Assembly (NCBI RefSeq): GCF_030216305.1
Contig: NZ_JASOKT010000009.1
Location: 1-64,000, forward strand
DNA: 64,000 nt
Reading direction: 5' to 3'
Source of the DNA: Actinotignum timonense
Lineage (GTDB): Bacteria > Actinomycetota > Actinomycetes > Actinomycetales > Actinomycetaceae
Below are positions 25,476 to 34,111 of the stretch, in pieces. Every line of letters begins with the position of its first letter. Position 1 is the stretch's first letter. Both the position numbers and the translations under genes were made by a program. Under the pieces are notes generated by a model. It saw only the letters and a list, made by a program, of their open reading frames with translations. It did no database searches and was not told where the DNA came from.

Positions 25476-26861
25476 TTAATCCCGCGCGCTCAGGGCACCG
25501 GATTCTTCCAGGTAGCTCTCCCAATGGGGTGAAGCCGGCACCTGCCTGACCTGCCGGGAGGCCAGCATGAGCACGGCCGCGAGCGCGGTGGGAATCGCGA
25601 AGGAGATTTGGGTGAGTTCCCATCCGATCATCCCAATCCCCCAGCCGGCCAGCGCGGGGGCGAAAGCCGCGGCTCCGGAGGCGAAGAACTGGCTGACCGA
25701 ACCCACGCGGCCCATCAGCTCATTGGGCGTCATGAGCGTGACCAGGCCCATCACCGCGGCATTGACGGCGGGGATAATCAGGCCCATTAATGCGTACATC
25801 GCGCCGATCCACCCCAAACCGGGAAGGAAAGGAACAATGGCGACGACGCCGGCGCACATGAGGAATCCGGCGATGATGAGAATTCCGGAGGGGACCCGCG
25901 CGACGAGACGCGCGGCAACCACCGCCCCGGCAAGCGCCCCGCACCCGAGCGCGGTGGCGAGCAGGCCGATGAGCGCCGGCTCCACCCCGCGGTCGGCGAG
26001 GCCGAGGGTCACGCTCATCATCATGCCTGCCCACCCCAGGTTGAGCAGGCAGGCGCAGATAAGAAGCACTCGGACCACGGCGCGTTCCCACATCCACCGT
26101 AGCGACTCGTTGAATTCCGCGAGCGCACGGGAGATGCGGCCGGTACGAACAGGGCGCGCAGAGTTGTCCGAGTTCTCAGGGCACCTGGCACTGCTGGAGC
26201 ACTCAGCGCCGCCGGAACGCCCGGGCCGGTAATCCCCGCGCATGAGGAGCGTAGCCCCCATGCTCGCCAGCTGCCCGACGATTTGCGCGAGAGCGGGGAC
26301 GTAGAGGTGGATGGCAAGAAGCGCTCCGCCGGCCGGGCCGGTGGCGAGGGTGACCGCGGCATCGCGCCCCTGATTCGCAGCCACGGCGTTGGGAAGAAGT
26401 CGCCCGGGAACCACCTGTTTGAGCATGGAATTTGAGGCCGGGGAAAGCAGGGAGTTACGCAGGCGGTCGAGGAAAGCAAGAACGGCAAGATTGAGCACGT
26501 TCGCGGTGCCACTGAGCAACAGAGCTACCAGCGCAACCTGCGCGAGCGCCCCTAGGCCAGACGAGACCAAGCGGAGGGTACGCCGGTTATGGCGGTCGGC
26601 CAATACCCCGCCGGGAAGAATACCCAGCAACGTACCTACGCCTTGGAAGAATCCCACCGTTCCGGCGTGTACAGGAGAGCCGGTCACCGCCAGGCAGACC
26701 AGCGGGAAGGCGAACATCGCGATCCCCGCGCCCAGGTCCTGGAGCAGATCGCCGGTAAACCAGGCCCGGTATTCACGGGATGCCCAGATGGTGGCAGGTT
26801 CACGCTCTGATGCGGTCACCTGTTCCGTTGCTATAACTGTCCCATTGTCCGTACCTGACAT
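25476..26861 (-). CDS. MFS exporter, macrolide/enterobactin-efflux-like
   Basis: A 461-residue, 12-TM MFS_3-type transporter. WASREYRAWFTGDLLQDLGAGI in TM1, GVLADRHNRRTLR as motif A, and GPAGGALL in the fifth segment resemble MefA/EntS-type efflux proteins. It is divergent from an ArsR-type regulator across a 127-bp region full of TTGCG/CGCAA repeats, which suggests regulator-controlled efflux. On the minus strand TTGCGC (26939-26934), 17 bp and TATAGT (26916-26911) form a promoter inside that operator. Confidence 0.82.
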   Translation of the reverse strand: MSGTDNGTVIATEQVTASEREPATIWASREYRAWFTGDLLQDLGAGIAMFAFPLVCLAVTGSPVHAGTVGFFQGVGTLLGILPGGVLADRHNRRTLRLVSSGLGALAQVALVALLLSGTANVLNLAVLAFLDRLRNSLLSPASNSMLKQVVPGRLLPNAVAANQGRDAAVTLATGPAGGALLAIHLYVPALAQIVGQLASMGATLLMRGDYRPGRSGGAECSSSARCPENSDNSARPVRTGRISRALAEFNESLRWMWERAVVRVLLICACLLNLGWAGMMMSVTLGLADRGVEPALIGLLATALGCGALAGAVVAARLVARVPSGILIIAGFLMCAGVVAIVPFLPGLGWIGAMYALMGLIIPAVNAAVMGLVTLMTPNELMGRVGSVSQFFASGAAAFAPALAGWGIGMIGWELTQISFAIPTALAAVLMLASRQVRQVPASPHWESYLEESGALSARD

Positions 26862-26918
26862 GAGGTCTCCTTACGTGCTGATGAGCCGAATACCTCGGCC
26901 TCCACCTCCCACTATAAT

Positions 26919-26988
26919 TACGCAAGAATTATTGCGCAACATTTGTTGCGTATGTGGGCAAGTCCGTTGTTCCAGCTACAATGATTCT
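26919..26988. promoter_or_regulatory. ArsR operator and divergent promoters
   Basis: TACGCAA (26919-26925), the palindrome TTGCGCAA (26932-26939) and TTGCGTA (26946-26952) are spaced about 13.5 bp centre to centre and overlap the minus-strand promoter. On the plus strand TACAAT (26977-26982) lies six bases before the arsR-type ATG with no ribosome site, which suggests a leaderless transcript; its -35 is poor. Confidence 0.6.
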
Positions 26989-27726
26989 ATGGCTTCTTCT
27001 GACAGCACTGCCGAATCACGTGACACTCCCGAAATGACCAGCGCCGATTCGGGCAGCGCGCCCACCGCGGGCACCACCACGGGAACCACCACGCCGGAAA
27101 CGGTGGCTCGCCTCAACCGGGAGCAGCTGCGGGCCCTATCTCACCCGGTCCGCTTGAGCCTGCTCCACACTCTCAGCCGACTAGGCCACGCGCGCGCCGC
27201 GGATTTGGCTGAGGAACTGGAGCTTCCCGCCAATTCCATGAGCTATCACCTGCGAATTTTGGCCCGCGGTGGGCTGATTCGCGAGGATCCGACCCGGGCG
27301 CGCGATAAGCGTGATCGGGTGTGGACCCTCACTTCCCCGCGCATGGCCACCGATTCCAGCCTGCCCAATTCGGAGTATTCCAAAAGCGTGACCGCGGCCG
27401 GCACCGCGATTCTGGAATGGGCCACCTCACTGTGGCTGGCCGCCATGACCGCCCGCACTAACCACCCGGAGGAGCGGCCGCTGTTCACCAGTTTGCACCC
27501 GGCGGAAGTCCTTCTCACACGTGAGCAGGCCGCCGATCTTTCCAAGAAAATGTATGAACTCGTGGAAGAATATCGGGTGGATAATGAGGCGGGCGCGGCA
27601 ACCCGCCCGAATAACTCTTCTGATTCTTCCAAGAAAGCCACACCCGAAAACGCCACTCCCTTTGTGACACTCCAGGCTATTATCCCGCGCAGCCCTGGCC
27701 ACAACACGCACGCAAGTACCCGCTAG
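26989..27726 (+). CDS. ArsR-family (HTH_20) regulator
   Basis: A 245-residue regulator. A Ser/Thr-rich, probably disordered N-terminal ~40 residues leads to a winged HTH (about 45-115) with LSHPVRLSLLHTLS and NSMSYHLRILARGGLI, typical of ArsR-like repressors lacking metal cysteines. The C-terminal half is helical with a disordered end. It likely represses the divergent exporter and the downstream hydrolase (12 bp gap). The start is set where homology and the -10 box agree; the frame is open further upstream but antisense to the exporter. Confidence 0.82.
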   Translation: MASSDSTAESRDTPEMTSADSGSAPTAGTTTGTTTPETVARLNREQLRALSHPVRLSLLHTLSRLGHARAADLAEELELPANSMSYHLRILARGGLIREDPTRARDKRDRVWTLTSPRMATDSSLPNSEYSKSVTAAGTAILEWATSLWLAAMTARTNHPEERPLFTSLHPAEVLLTREQAADLSKKMYELVEEYRVDNEAGAATRPNNSSDSSKKATPENATPFVTLQAIIPRSPGHNTHASTR

Positions 27727-27738
27727 CAAAGGAGCGCA

Positions 27739-29442
27739 ATGAGGCATTCCGCGTTATCGTATTCAGTTTCCGGGGCTCCCATCGAGGGCACCATCGTTGC
27801 TTTTCACGGGGTGACAGATTGCGCCGCCTCGTTACACAGCCTCGCCGCGCATTACGGGCGTGATTACCGAGTGGTGCTCTGCGATCTGCTCGGCCACGGA
27901 CTCTCGGCCCGTTTCGCCAAGGACGACCTGGCCGATCCCTTCACCGCCCTCGTTGCCAGCGCAACCGATGTGGTGGTGCGCGCCGCCGCCGGCACTCCCG
28001 CACGCCAGATCCTCCTCATGGGGCACTCCCTAGGCGGTGCGGTCGCCGCGCATATTGCCGCAGCTCACCCGGCGCTCATCGCGGGTCTGGTGCTTGAAGA
28101 CCCCGCGCTCCTCACCCCGGAGCAGGCCCGTACCTACCGCGAGGCCGCCGAAGATCTTGGCAAAACCCAGGAGCGCGTGCGCGAGTATCTACCCGAAGCT
28201 ATCGCGTCATTGCGCGAATCGTATACCACCTGGACCCCCTCCGAATACGCCGGCTGGGCACAGGGTAAGACCGAGGTGGACCTCGATTTCATTGCCACCG
28301 GCGTGGTGGGCCGCCCCGGGCGCGCGGTGCTTGGCCAGCTAAGCATGCCCACCCTCCTCGTGACCGGCGACGGCGACGATGTGCTCTTCGGCGCCACCGG
28401 CATCGAGGCACTGACTGAGCATCACAATCCGCACCTGCGCGGGGCGGTCATCCCGCACTCCACCCATACGGTCCGCCGCGACCAGGAGAGCGCTTTCTAC
28501 GCCGCGGTGGACCCCTTCCTTGCCGAGTGCGCGAAGGCGCAGAAGCGCCCGCAGCCTTACCTCGATCCGCAGCTCACGCCTTTGCTCGCGGGCGTGCCCG
28601 AGCAAACCACCTGGGATGCTCCGGCGATGCGCGCGGAAGGCGAAGCGCTGCTGGGTGCCGAACCGGAACTGCCCTCGGGTATCCGCCGCGAGGTTGTGGT
28701 GGAGAACGGCCTGGAGCTGCGTATCTTCCACCCCGATAGCACGACGCCGCCGCAGCCCCGCGTGGTGCTGTCTTTGCATGGCGGCGGTTACGTTGCGGGC
28801 CGCGCCCGCTACGACGACGCCCGCAATGCTGAGATCGCCCAGCTGGCCGAGGCCACCGTGGTGGTTCCCGATTACCGGCTGGCACCCGAGCATCCTTTCC
28901 CAGCAGCGGTGGACGACTGCCGGGCTGCGCTCGCTTATATTACGCGGGTTTTCCCGGGTGCACCCGTGCTGGTTTTCGGAGATTCGGCCGGGGCCGGCTT
29001 GGCCGATCAGGTGCTGCGCTTCGCGCAGCCAGAGGAACTGGCGGGCTTGTGCGGCGTCGTCGCCCTCGAACCGTGCGTGAGCCCGCGCCTCGATACGCTC
29101 TCCTATCGAACCTATCGCGACGGCCCCGTATGGACGCGGGAGGCCGCGGCCGCGGCGTGGAACGCCTACGCTGACGATTCCGGGTACCGCGCCGAGCCAC
29201 TTTCCGCAGGTAGCGGCCCGTATTCAGGGTTGCCGATGCTGCTTGTGGTCAATCCGGTTGATCCGCTGCGCGACGAGGGCCTCGACTGGGCGCGCGACCT
29301 CATGGACGCCGGCGCGGCCGTGGAACTCCACATGTATCCGGGGACTTTCCATGCGATGCTATGTTCCCCCGGCACGAAGGTGTGGGAGCAGGTACGCGCG
29401 CGAATAAGTGAGTTTATTGCGACTGCGTTTGCCGGGCGTTAG
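27739..29442 (+). CDS. Fused double alpha/beta hydrolase
   Basis: A 567-residue protein carrying two complete hydrolase folds. Domain 1 (about 1-265) has FHGVTD, a DLLGHG strand, nucleophile elbow GHSLGG and a final H in PHSTHTV. Domain 2 (about 300-565) is hormone-sensitive-lipase-like (alpha/beta hydrolase 3) with the oxyanion motif HGGGY, nucleophile GDSAGAG, an acid near NPVDPLRDEG and histidine in GTFHAML. Each domain is near the size of a free-standing esterase, and both catalytic sets look intact. It follows the ArsR gene by 12 bp with AAAGGAG before its ATG. Confidence 0.85.
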   Translation: MRHSALSYSVSGAPIEGTIVAFHGVTDCAASLHSLAAHYGRDYRVVLCDLLGHGLSARFAKDDLADPFTALVASATDVVVRAAAGTPARQILLMGHSLGGAVAAHIAAAHPALIAGLVLEDPALLTPEQARTYREAAEDLGKTQERVREYLPEAIASLRESYTTWTPSEYAGWAQGKTEVDLDFIATGVVGRPGRAVLGQLSMPTLLVTGDGDDVLFGATGIEALTEHHNPHLRGAVIPHSTHTVRRDQESAFYAAVDPFLAECAKAQKRPQPYLDPQLTPLLAGVPEQTTWDAPAMRAEGEALLGAEPELPSGIRREVVVENGLELRIFHPDSTTPPQPRVVLSLHGGGYVAGRARYDDARNAEIAQLAEATVVVPDYRLAPEHPFPAAVDDCRAALAYITRVFPGAPVLVFGDSAGAGLADQVLRFAQPEELAGLCGVVALEPCVSPRLDTLSYRTYRDGPVWTREAAAAAWNAYADDSGYRAEPLSAGSGPYSGLPMLLVVNPVDPLRDEGLDWARDLMDAGAAVELHMYPGTFHAMLCSPGTKVWEQVRARISEFIATAFAGR

Positions 29443-29615
29443 GAGCAATCTCTCTGAAGGCCAGAGATTTCACAATGTCCTTGAACGCCGTTTGAAGAAG
29501 CGCTGGATCGCCGTCTTCTAATACCACGCGGAGATAAACCGCAATATCTTCCTGCCGCCTCCAGCATAGGGCCCTGCGGCCAAGTTAGTTACATTTCTAT
29601 GTCATTTCAGAATTG

Positions 29616-29646
29616 CGGGGGAACAATCATTATGACTGCTCCCCCG
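29616..29646. terminator. Terminator after phosphotriesterase-like gene
   Basis: CGGGGGA pairs with TCCCCCG across a 17-nt loop in the 241-bp gap between convergent genes. The rest of that gap shows no gene. Confidence 0.6.
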
Positions 29647-29683
29647 TCTCTATTTTCTGCACTATCTTCTGCCCGGTGCCCGC

Positions 29684-30778
29684 TTAAGCTGTCAACACCC
29701 TGGCCGGATTCTCGTACAGTAACTTGTGCAGATCACTTTCGCTCACGCCTTCCTGGCGCAACAGGTCAATGACGACCGTTGGAACGAAGGCAAATCCATT
29801 ACCGCCATTCTGAGTCCACATTTGCTTGAGGAAGAGATCGTGACTGAGGATAATCTGATCCGCGTACCCATCAGCTATGAGGTCAGCAAGAACACTCACA
29901 GTTTCGTTAACTGACGGAGATACACCTTCTTTCGGGAAGGTGATATCCAGGCCGATCATGTCGAATTCCAGCCACACTCCCCTATCGAGGAGCCGACGCT
30001 GGTAATCCTTATCAGCACCGGAAGGATCCGAGTGGGCAAGGGAAACCTTATGCGGCGCCACGCCCTGCGCAAAGACCAGGTCCAGAACCTCATCTCCGCG
30101 CCGTTGCCACCCGGGCATATGAATATTGAGCGCTACGGTCGGATTATTTGTTTGAGCAAGGGCTCCGGCAAGCAAGGACGCATGTTCCCCTTCTGTAAAG
30201 AAGGGAGATACCCCTATCTCACCGATCATGCCGGCTTTAATCTTCCGGTCGCCACCCTCCGACTTTTCCGCCGCACTGCCCGGAGCGGTATCAATTGCCG
30301 GAATACCCTCATTGATATCGGCATCAATTTCTTCCGCAATGGCGTCAACGCTACGCGCGGTAATGCGTTCGCCTTCGAACTTTTCAAGATATGGCCCGGT
30401 CGACATAACAACGTTGAGTCCAGTCACTTCCGCAACTTTTAGTAAGCGCGCCGGGTTACGGCCGATGCTGACGGTTCCAGTTGCGTCAACGATAGTCTGC
30501 CCGCCGAGCTCAGCAAATTTACGGACTTCCAGGATCACATCCTGAGCCGGCTTATCCGCCATATTATCCGCGTTGCAGTACGGATCTTGGCGCAGGCCAT
30601 ACATAAGATCCGGCGTGACTTTCTTGCCGACTATTTCCTTGGAGAACTCGTAATAGGGCTCATCCACAACCGAGGACAAGTCATTGAAAAGGTGTTCGTG
30701 GGGAAGTGTCATCCCCATATCTTGAGCCTTGATAATTCCGCGAACGGTTTGCAGTTCGCCGTTCTTCAGTTGAGACAT
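29684..30778 (-). CDS. Phosphotriesterase-family metal hydrolase
   Basis: A 364-residue (beta/alpha)8 amidohydrolase-superfamily enzyme. The metal motif HEH (H27, H29) is in TLPHEHLFND. The bridging ligand position is glutamate (E187 in MIGEIG) rather than carbamylated lysine, as in E. coli Php. Further ligands are H220, H249 (LAHSDPSG) and the Asp of LSHDLF. A polar insert around 160-180 is unusual. Natural substrates of this clade are often lactones or phosphorylated sugar lactones. It is the last gene of a LacI-controlled three-gene operon with a YdcZ transporter and an amidotransferase-like protein. Confidence 0.87.
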   Translation of the reverse strand: MSQLKNGELQTVRGIIKAQDMGMTLPHEHLFNDLSSVVDEPYYEFSKEIVGKKVTPDLMYGLRQDPYCNADNMADKPAQDVILEVRKFAELGGQTIVDATGTVSIGRNPARLLKVAEVTGLNVVMSTGPYLEKFEGERITARSVDAIAEEIDADINEGIPAIDTAPGSAAEKSEGGDRKIKAGMIGEIGVSPFFTEGEHASLLAGALAQTNNPTVALNIHMPGWQRRGDEVLDLVFAQGVAPHKVSLAHSDPSGADKDYQRRLLDRGVWLEFDMIGLDITFPKEGVSPSVNETVSVLADLIADGYADQIILSHDLFLKQMWTQNGGNGFAFVPTVVIDLLRQEGVSESDLHKLLYENPARVLTA

Positions 30779-30801
30779 TGCAGCTGTCCTTTCTTCGCTG
30801 C

Positions 30802-31887
30802 CTAGTGAGATTCTTCAGTTTTATGTTCGGTACCTGCTCCGAGCTTGCGAGACGGGACCATGGCGATTCCTGCGGCAACCAGCGCTACCGCAGCGCCCGC
30901 AACCGTAACGGCATAAATGACGTGCCCTTCTTGCGGGAGGATGAGGTCAATGAGGATGGATCCGATAAGCTGACCCGCAGTTGAAGCAAGAGCGAGGAGC
31001 AGCAAACCAAGCTTGCGAACCAGCAGTGCCATGAGTGCGATGGAGAGCAGACCCAAAGGACCGCCGAGGTACATCCACCACTGAGTCGGAAGATGGAAAG
31101 TAGCAGCACCCATCGCCAATCGAATAATGAACGCAAGAGCGAGCGCGGAAAACCCAATGATGAAATTCCAGGTAATGGATACCAGCATAGAATCCGCAAG
31201 ATAGCCGATCTTGGAGTTACCCGCCGGTTGCCATCCAGCAAGGAGACCACCACAGAACGGCAGAATTGCCAACGCAATCATATGGGGAGCCGTGAAATTC
31301 GGCGATACCACCAGCACGGTCGCTGCAATAGCGAGGAGTGCCCCCAAAATACGGGGGATATTCAGCGCTTGTTTGAACTCAACTCCGATACCGAAACGGT
31401 CACAAATAATTCCGGAGATAACCATGCCTGCAATCAATGAGGTCTGGAACGTCGCCACCCCGAGCGCTCCGACGGAAACACCCTCAGAGAGAACAATAAC
31501 GGCTCCGCACAGACCTGCGAAGAAGTACGGCCACGGCAAGGTTCCATGCCGCAGATGCCCCGGAATCGAAATGAGGGCTTTCCGCAGCCGGCGCTGCGGC
31601 AGCACGATAATGAACATGACGACAAGTCCCGAGAAGAATGAAATACACGCGGCCAGATGTCCGTCGTCGACCGCAACACCGAGCCGCCCGTTGACGGAAC
31701 TCTGCATGGGACCGAGCATGCCCGCCAGAACGGTGAGGAAGGTAAACAGCACAATGGCAGTTCCTTGCGCAGCACTTCCGTGTGCACGCACGCGCTTCTC
31801 CGCCGCATGAGTTTCCGTTTGTTGAGAATTAGTCACTGCGTCGCCAGTATCCACAACGCACGAATCAGATTTTAATGAAGACATCAT
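30802..31887 (-). CDS. DMT-superfamily transporter, YdcZ type
   Basis: A 361-residue membrane protein with about ten TM helices in two repeated halves, each beginning with a Q-S-x-x-N/G-Q-L-type helix (GPMQSSVNGRLG near 65 and LASTAGQLIGSILID near 310). This is the duplicated DMT_YdcZ family. The N-terminal ~40 residues are hydrophilic. It lies between the phosphotriesterase-like gene (23 bp) and the amidotransferase-like gene (3 bp), so it should move the substrate or product of that pathway. Confidence 0.82.
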   Translation of the reverse strand: MMSSLKSDSCVVDTGDAVTNSQQTETHAAEKRVRAHGSAAQGTAIVLFTFLTVLAGMLGPMQSSVNGRLGVAVDDGHLAACISFFSGLVVMFIIVLPQRRLRKALISIPGHLRHGTLPWPYFFAGLCGAVIVLSEGVSVGALGVATFQTSLIAGMVISGIICDRFGIGVEFKQALNIPRILGALLAIAATVLVVSPNFTAPHMIALAILPFCGGLLAGWQPAGNSKIGYLADSMLVSITWNFIIGFSALALAFIIRLAMGAATFHLPTQWWMYLGGPLGLLSIALMALLVRKLGLLLLALASTAGQLIGSILIDLILPQEGHVIYAVTVAGAAVALVAAGIAMVPSRKLGAGTEHKTEESH

Positions 31888-31890
31888 TGC

Positions 31891-32637
31891 CTACTTTCCC
31901 GAGAGCCAGGTGACGATATTGCCAAAAAGGGTGGAATAGCCGGGCCACTCCATGAACTCCTGCGGAGCCCAATGCGGGGAGATGTCCGAGGCGAAAGCTA
32001 CCGACCGGCCTCGCCCGTATTCACGTGCCACCAAGAGCGGCTTATGCGCCGCAGTTGCCAAGACACTCGCGCCTTCTTTCGCCACGAGGTCTTGGAAACC
32101 GAGCAGATACGGCCACGTTTTATCTATTCCTTGAGTAATGGGGTGATTGACATCCGTGAGCTCTCCGCGGACACCTTCAGGCGCTTCAATACGGTCGTCA
32201 TAGCGGTGGATAGTAACCGGGAGTACATCCTCAACTGGAGTGCCCGCATAATTCGCCATCGCTTGGAATCCCTGGAAGCTGAGATAGCCGCCCGCCATCA
32301 TTAATCCGCCCCCGTTCTTCACCCAGTCACGAATGAGAGTGAGTCGATTCGGAACACGCTTTCCCTCTTCGAAAACTTGCGGCGGGAGAAGGAGGGTATT
32401 AGCTCCAACATCCGACAAAATGAGGACGTCATACTCATTGAGTTCCTCTTCCGTAAAAGGAAACTCGACCGCCACATCATGCGATCGCATATGGGTCACT
32501 TCATGCCCAGCTTTGCGCAAACATTCGAGAAGTTTTGCGCAACCGATATGTACTTGAGTGTGCGGGAATTGATCGAAGCCTTTATGGTCAACAATATCGC
32601 TGACCCACGACTCGCCTGCAAGCAGAACTTTTACCAT
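31891..32637 (-). CDS. Glutamine amidotransferase-like protein (DUF1355/ThuA-like)
   Basis: A 248-residue flavodoxin-like fold of the putative glutamine amidotransferase family. It starts MVKVLLAGESWVSD and includes LILSDVGANTLLL, NGGGLMMAGGYLSFQG and AFASDISPHWAPQEF. There is no Cys in the usual nucleophile elbow (MAGGYLSF), so it may be a binding or hydrolytic relative rather than a true amidotransferase. It is the first gene of the operon facing the LacI regulator. GAGACTGGA precedes the ATG. Confidence 0.75.
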   Translation of the reverse strand: MVKVLLAGESWVSDIVDHKGFDQFPHTQVHIGCAKLLECLRKAGHEVTHMRSHDVAVEFPFTEEELNEYDVLILSDVGANTLLLPPQVFEEGKRVPNRLTLIRDWVKNGGGLMMAGGYLSFQGFQAMANYAGTPVEDVLPVTIHRYDDRIEAPEGVRGELTDVNHPITQGIDKTWPYLLGFQDLVAKEGASVLATAAHKPLLVAREYGRGRSVAFASDISPHWAPQEFMEWPGYSTLFGNIVTWLSGK

Positions 32638-32725
32638 TCCAGTCTCCTTCGACTACCAATTATGTTTCGCTCAAGGTAGCGACAGAGCCGTCGGAAACGA
32701 CTTTCATCACCACAACCATCACGAG

Positions 32726-32748
32726 CGTTGCGCAACGTTACGCAACGT
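32726..32748. promoter_or_regulatory. LacI-family tandem operators
   Basis: The perfect palindrome CGTTGCGCAACG (32726-32737) abuts the near-identical CGTTACGCAACG (32737-32748), sharing one base. The central CG and NNCGTTNCGCAACG form are typical of LacI-family sites. They lie in the divergent region between the regulator and the amidotransferase/YdcZ/phosphotriesterase operon. Confidence 0.75.
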
Positions 32749-32811
32749 CTGGTTGTTATGTTATAGGCTTGAGGTGTTTCACACAAGACCCTCGTTTACA
32801 TCAGGAGTCCC

Positions 32812-33849
32812 ATGGCAGCTTCTCTAAGCGAAATAGCACGAATTGCTGGCGTTTCACCGTCGACAGTCTCTCGGTTCGCGCGTGGGGAACTCAATGTTCG
32901 AGGGGAAACCGCAGAGAAAATCCAAGAGGCGATGTCCCAAGTAGGCTGGCAAGCTCCCACTTTGACAAACACTTCATTGCGCACAATCGCCCTGATTATC
33001 CCCAACCTAACTAACCCGTTTTTCGCAAAGCTAGGGGCCGAAGTTATCTCCGCGGGTGACGCTGCACAGAAAACAGTGGCTGTATTCGTTTCGGGAGGGC
33101 AAATTGATAACGAAGTGGAACTCATCGAGGAAGCCCTCGCAAATCCTACAGTTGACGCGATCATCCTGGTTGGAAATAACTCGCTCGATGGAGATATCAA
33201 TTCCGTGAGCCTAACTAAACCCTTCGTCATGCTTGACGAGATGGTTCTCAATGTGGATGCAGCTCTCGAAAATTCAGCCTTGGGGTACACCAATATTCGC
33301 CCGAGCTCTATCCCCTACGTTGTAGCGGACAACGCTAATGGCGCCTACCAGGCAACGAATCATCTTCTGGCGTTCGGGCATCGCCGCGTGGCGTTCATTG
33401 GTGGACCTGAGGGACTTCTCTCCGCACATCAACGAGAACTCGGCTACCGGAAAGCCATAACATTCCACGGGCTCAAGGTGGATGAGCGCTACATTTTCCA
33501 CGGTCCCTACTCCGAGGCTTTTGGTGCGTCCACATTACCACGGCTTTTAACCGCCCCGGATCCTGTTACTGCGGTCTTCGCAAGTTCGGATGTGGTGGCC
33601 ATTGGTCTTATCCGTGCCGCAGAGCAATGTGGACTGCATATTCCCGATGACCTTTCCGTCATCGGATTCGACAATATTAGCCTGTGCGATTGGATTCATC
33701 CGGGTCTGAGCTCAGTACAACAACCCATTGCAGATATGGCACAAGCTGCCTTGCGCGCTATTGTTGACACCGCAACTGGACAGGCACCCAGCGGACATAT
33801 TTTCCCCATGCATGTGGTGACGCGTGCATCGGTGAAACGGATCGGGTAA
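32812..33849 (+). CDS. LacI-family transcriptional regulator
   Basis: A 345-residue repressor. The HTH at 5-25 (LSEIARIAGVSPSTVSRFARG), the hinge helix (about 45-55) and the periplasmic-binding-protein-like effector domain (60-345), ending in GFDNISLCDWIHPGLSSVQQPI, are all standard. It faces the divergent operon and the two palindromes in the 174-bp gap, so control of that operon and itself is likely. The ATG has only a weak AGGAG (CAGGAGTCCC). Confidence 0.9.
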   Translation: MAASLSEIARIAGVSPSTVSRFARGELNVRGETAEKIQEAMSQVGWQAPTLTNTSLRTIALIIPNLTNPFFAKLGAEVISAGDAAQKTVAVFVSGGQIDNEVELIEEALANPTVDAIILVGNNSLDGDINSVSLTKPFVMLDEMVLNVDAALENSALGYTNIRPSSIPYVVADNANGAYQATNHLLAFGHRRVAFIGGPEGLLSAHQRELGYRKAITFHGLKVDERYIFHGPYSEAFGASTLPRLLTAPDPVTAVFASSDVVAIGLIRAAEQCGLHIPDDLSVIGFDNISLCDWIHPGLSSVQQPIADMAQAALRAIVDTATGQAPSGHIFPMHVVTRASVKRIG

Positions 33850-33946
33850 ACGGTTCGAGGCGCCCCGGACTGGACACCTGTAATCGTAAAAGTTGTTGCA
33901 CTCAATTTTAGAGTCCATGGGTATTTGCTCCATCTCACCGATACGG

Positions 33947-34101
33947 TAAACTAAAGCATGTCTATAGCTGACTCTCCACAGCTTGCCATCACCACCACCG
34001 ATGCGCGTGCAGGCTGCGAAGAGGCTGCTCGTAACAATGCGGGAGTACACAGTAGGTACTTACGCACCCATGCGATAGTCATTCAGTTTTATGAAGCATA
34101 A
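33947..34101 (+). CDS. Possible leaderless small ORF (47 aa)
   Basis: ATG at 33958 follows TAAACT (33947-33952) by five bases, with TTGCTC 16 bp further upstream, so transcript and ORF would begin together. The frame (MSIADSPQLAITTTDARAGC... ending VIQFYEA) stops at 34099-34101, ten bases before the RhuM start. No homologue is recognised. It may be a leader peptide, a gene remnant or chance. The coordinates include the -10 box. Confidence 0.3.
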
Positions 34102-34111
34102 AGAGTTGAAG

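Noticed and set aside
26389..26988. Upstream extension of the ArsR-type frame
   Set aside because: It is antisense to the divergent exporter and crosses the operator; homology begins after 26989.
34091..34111. ATG at 34091 as the rhuM start
   Set aside because: No ribosome site; AAAGAG is correctly placed for the ATG at 34112.
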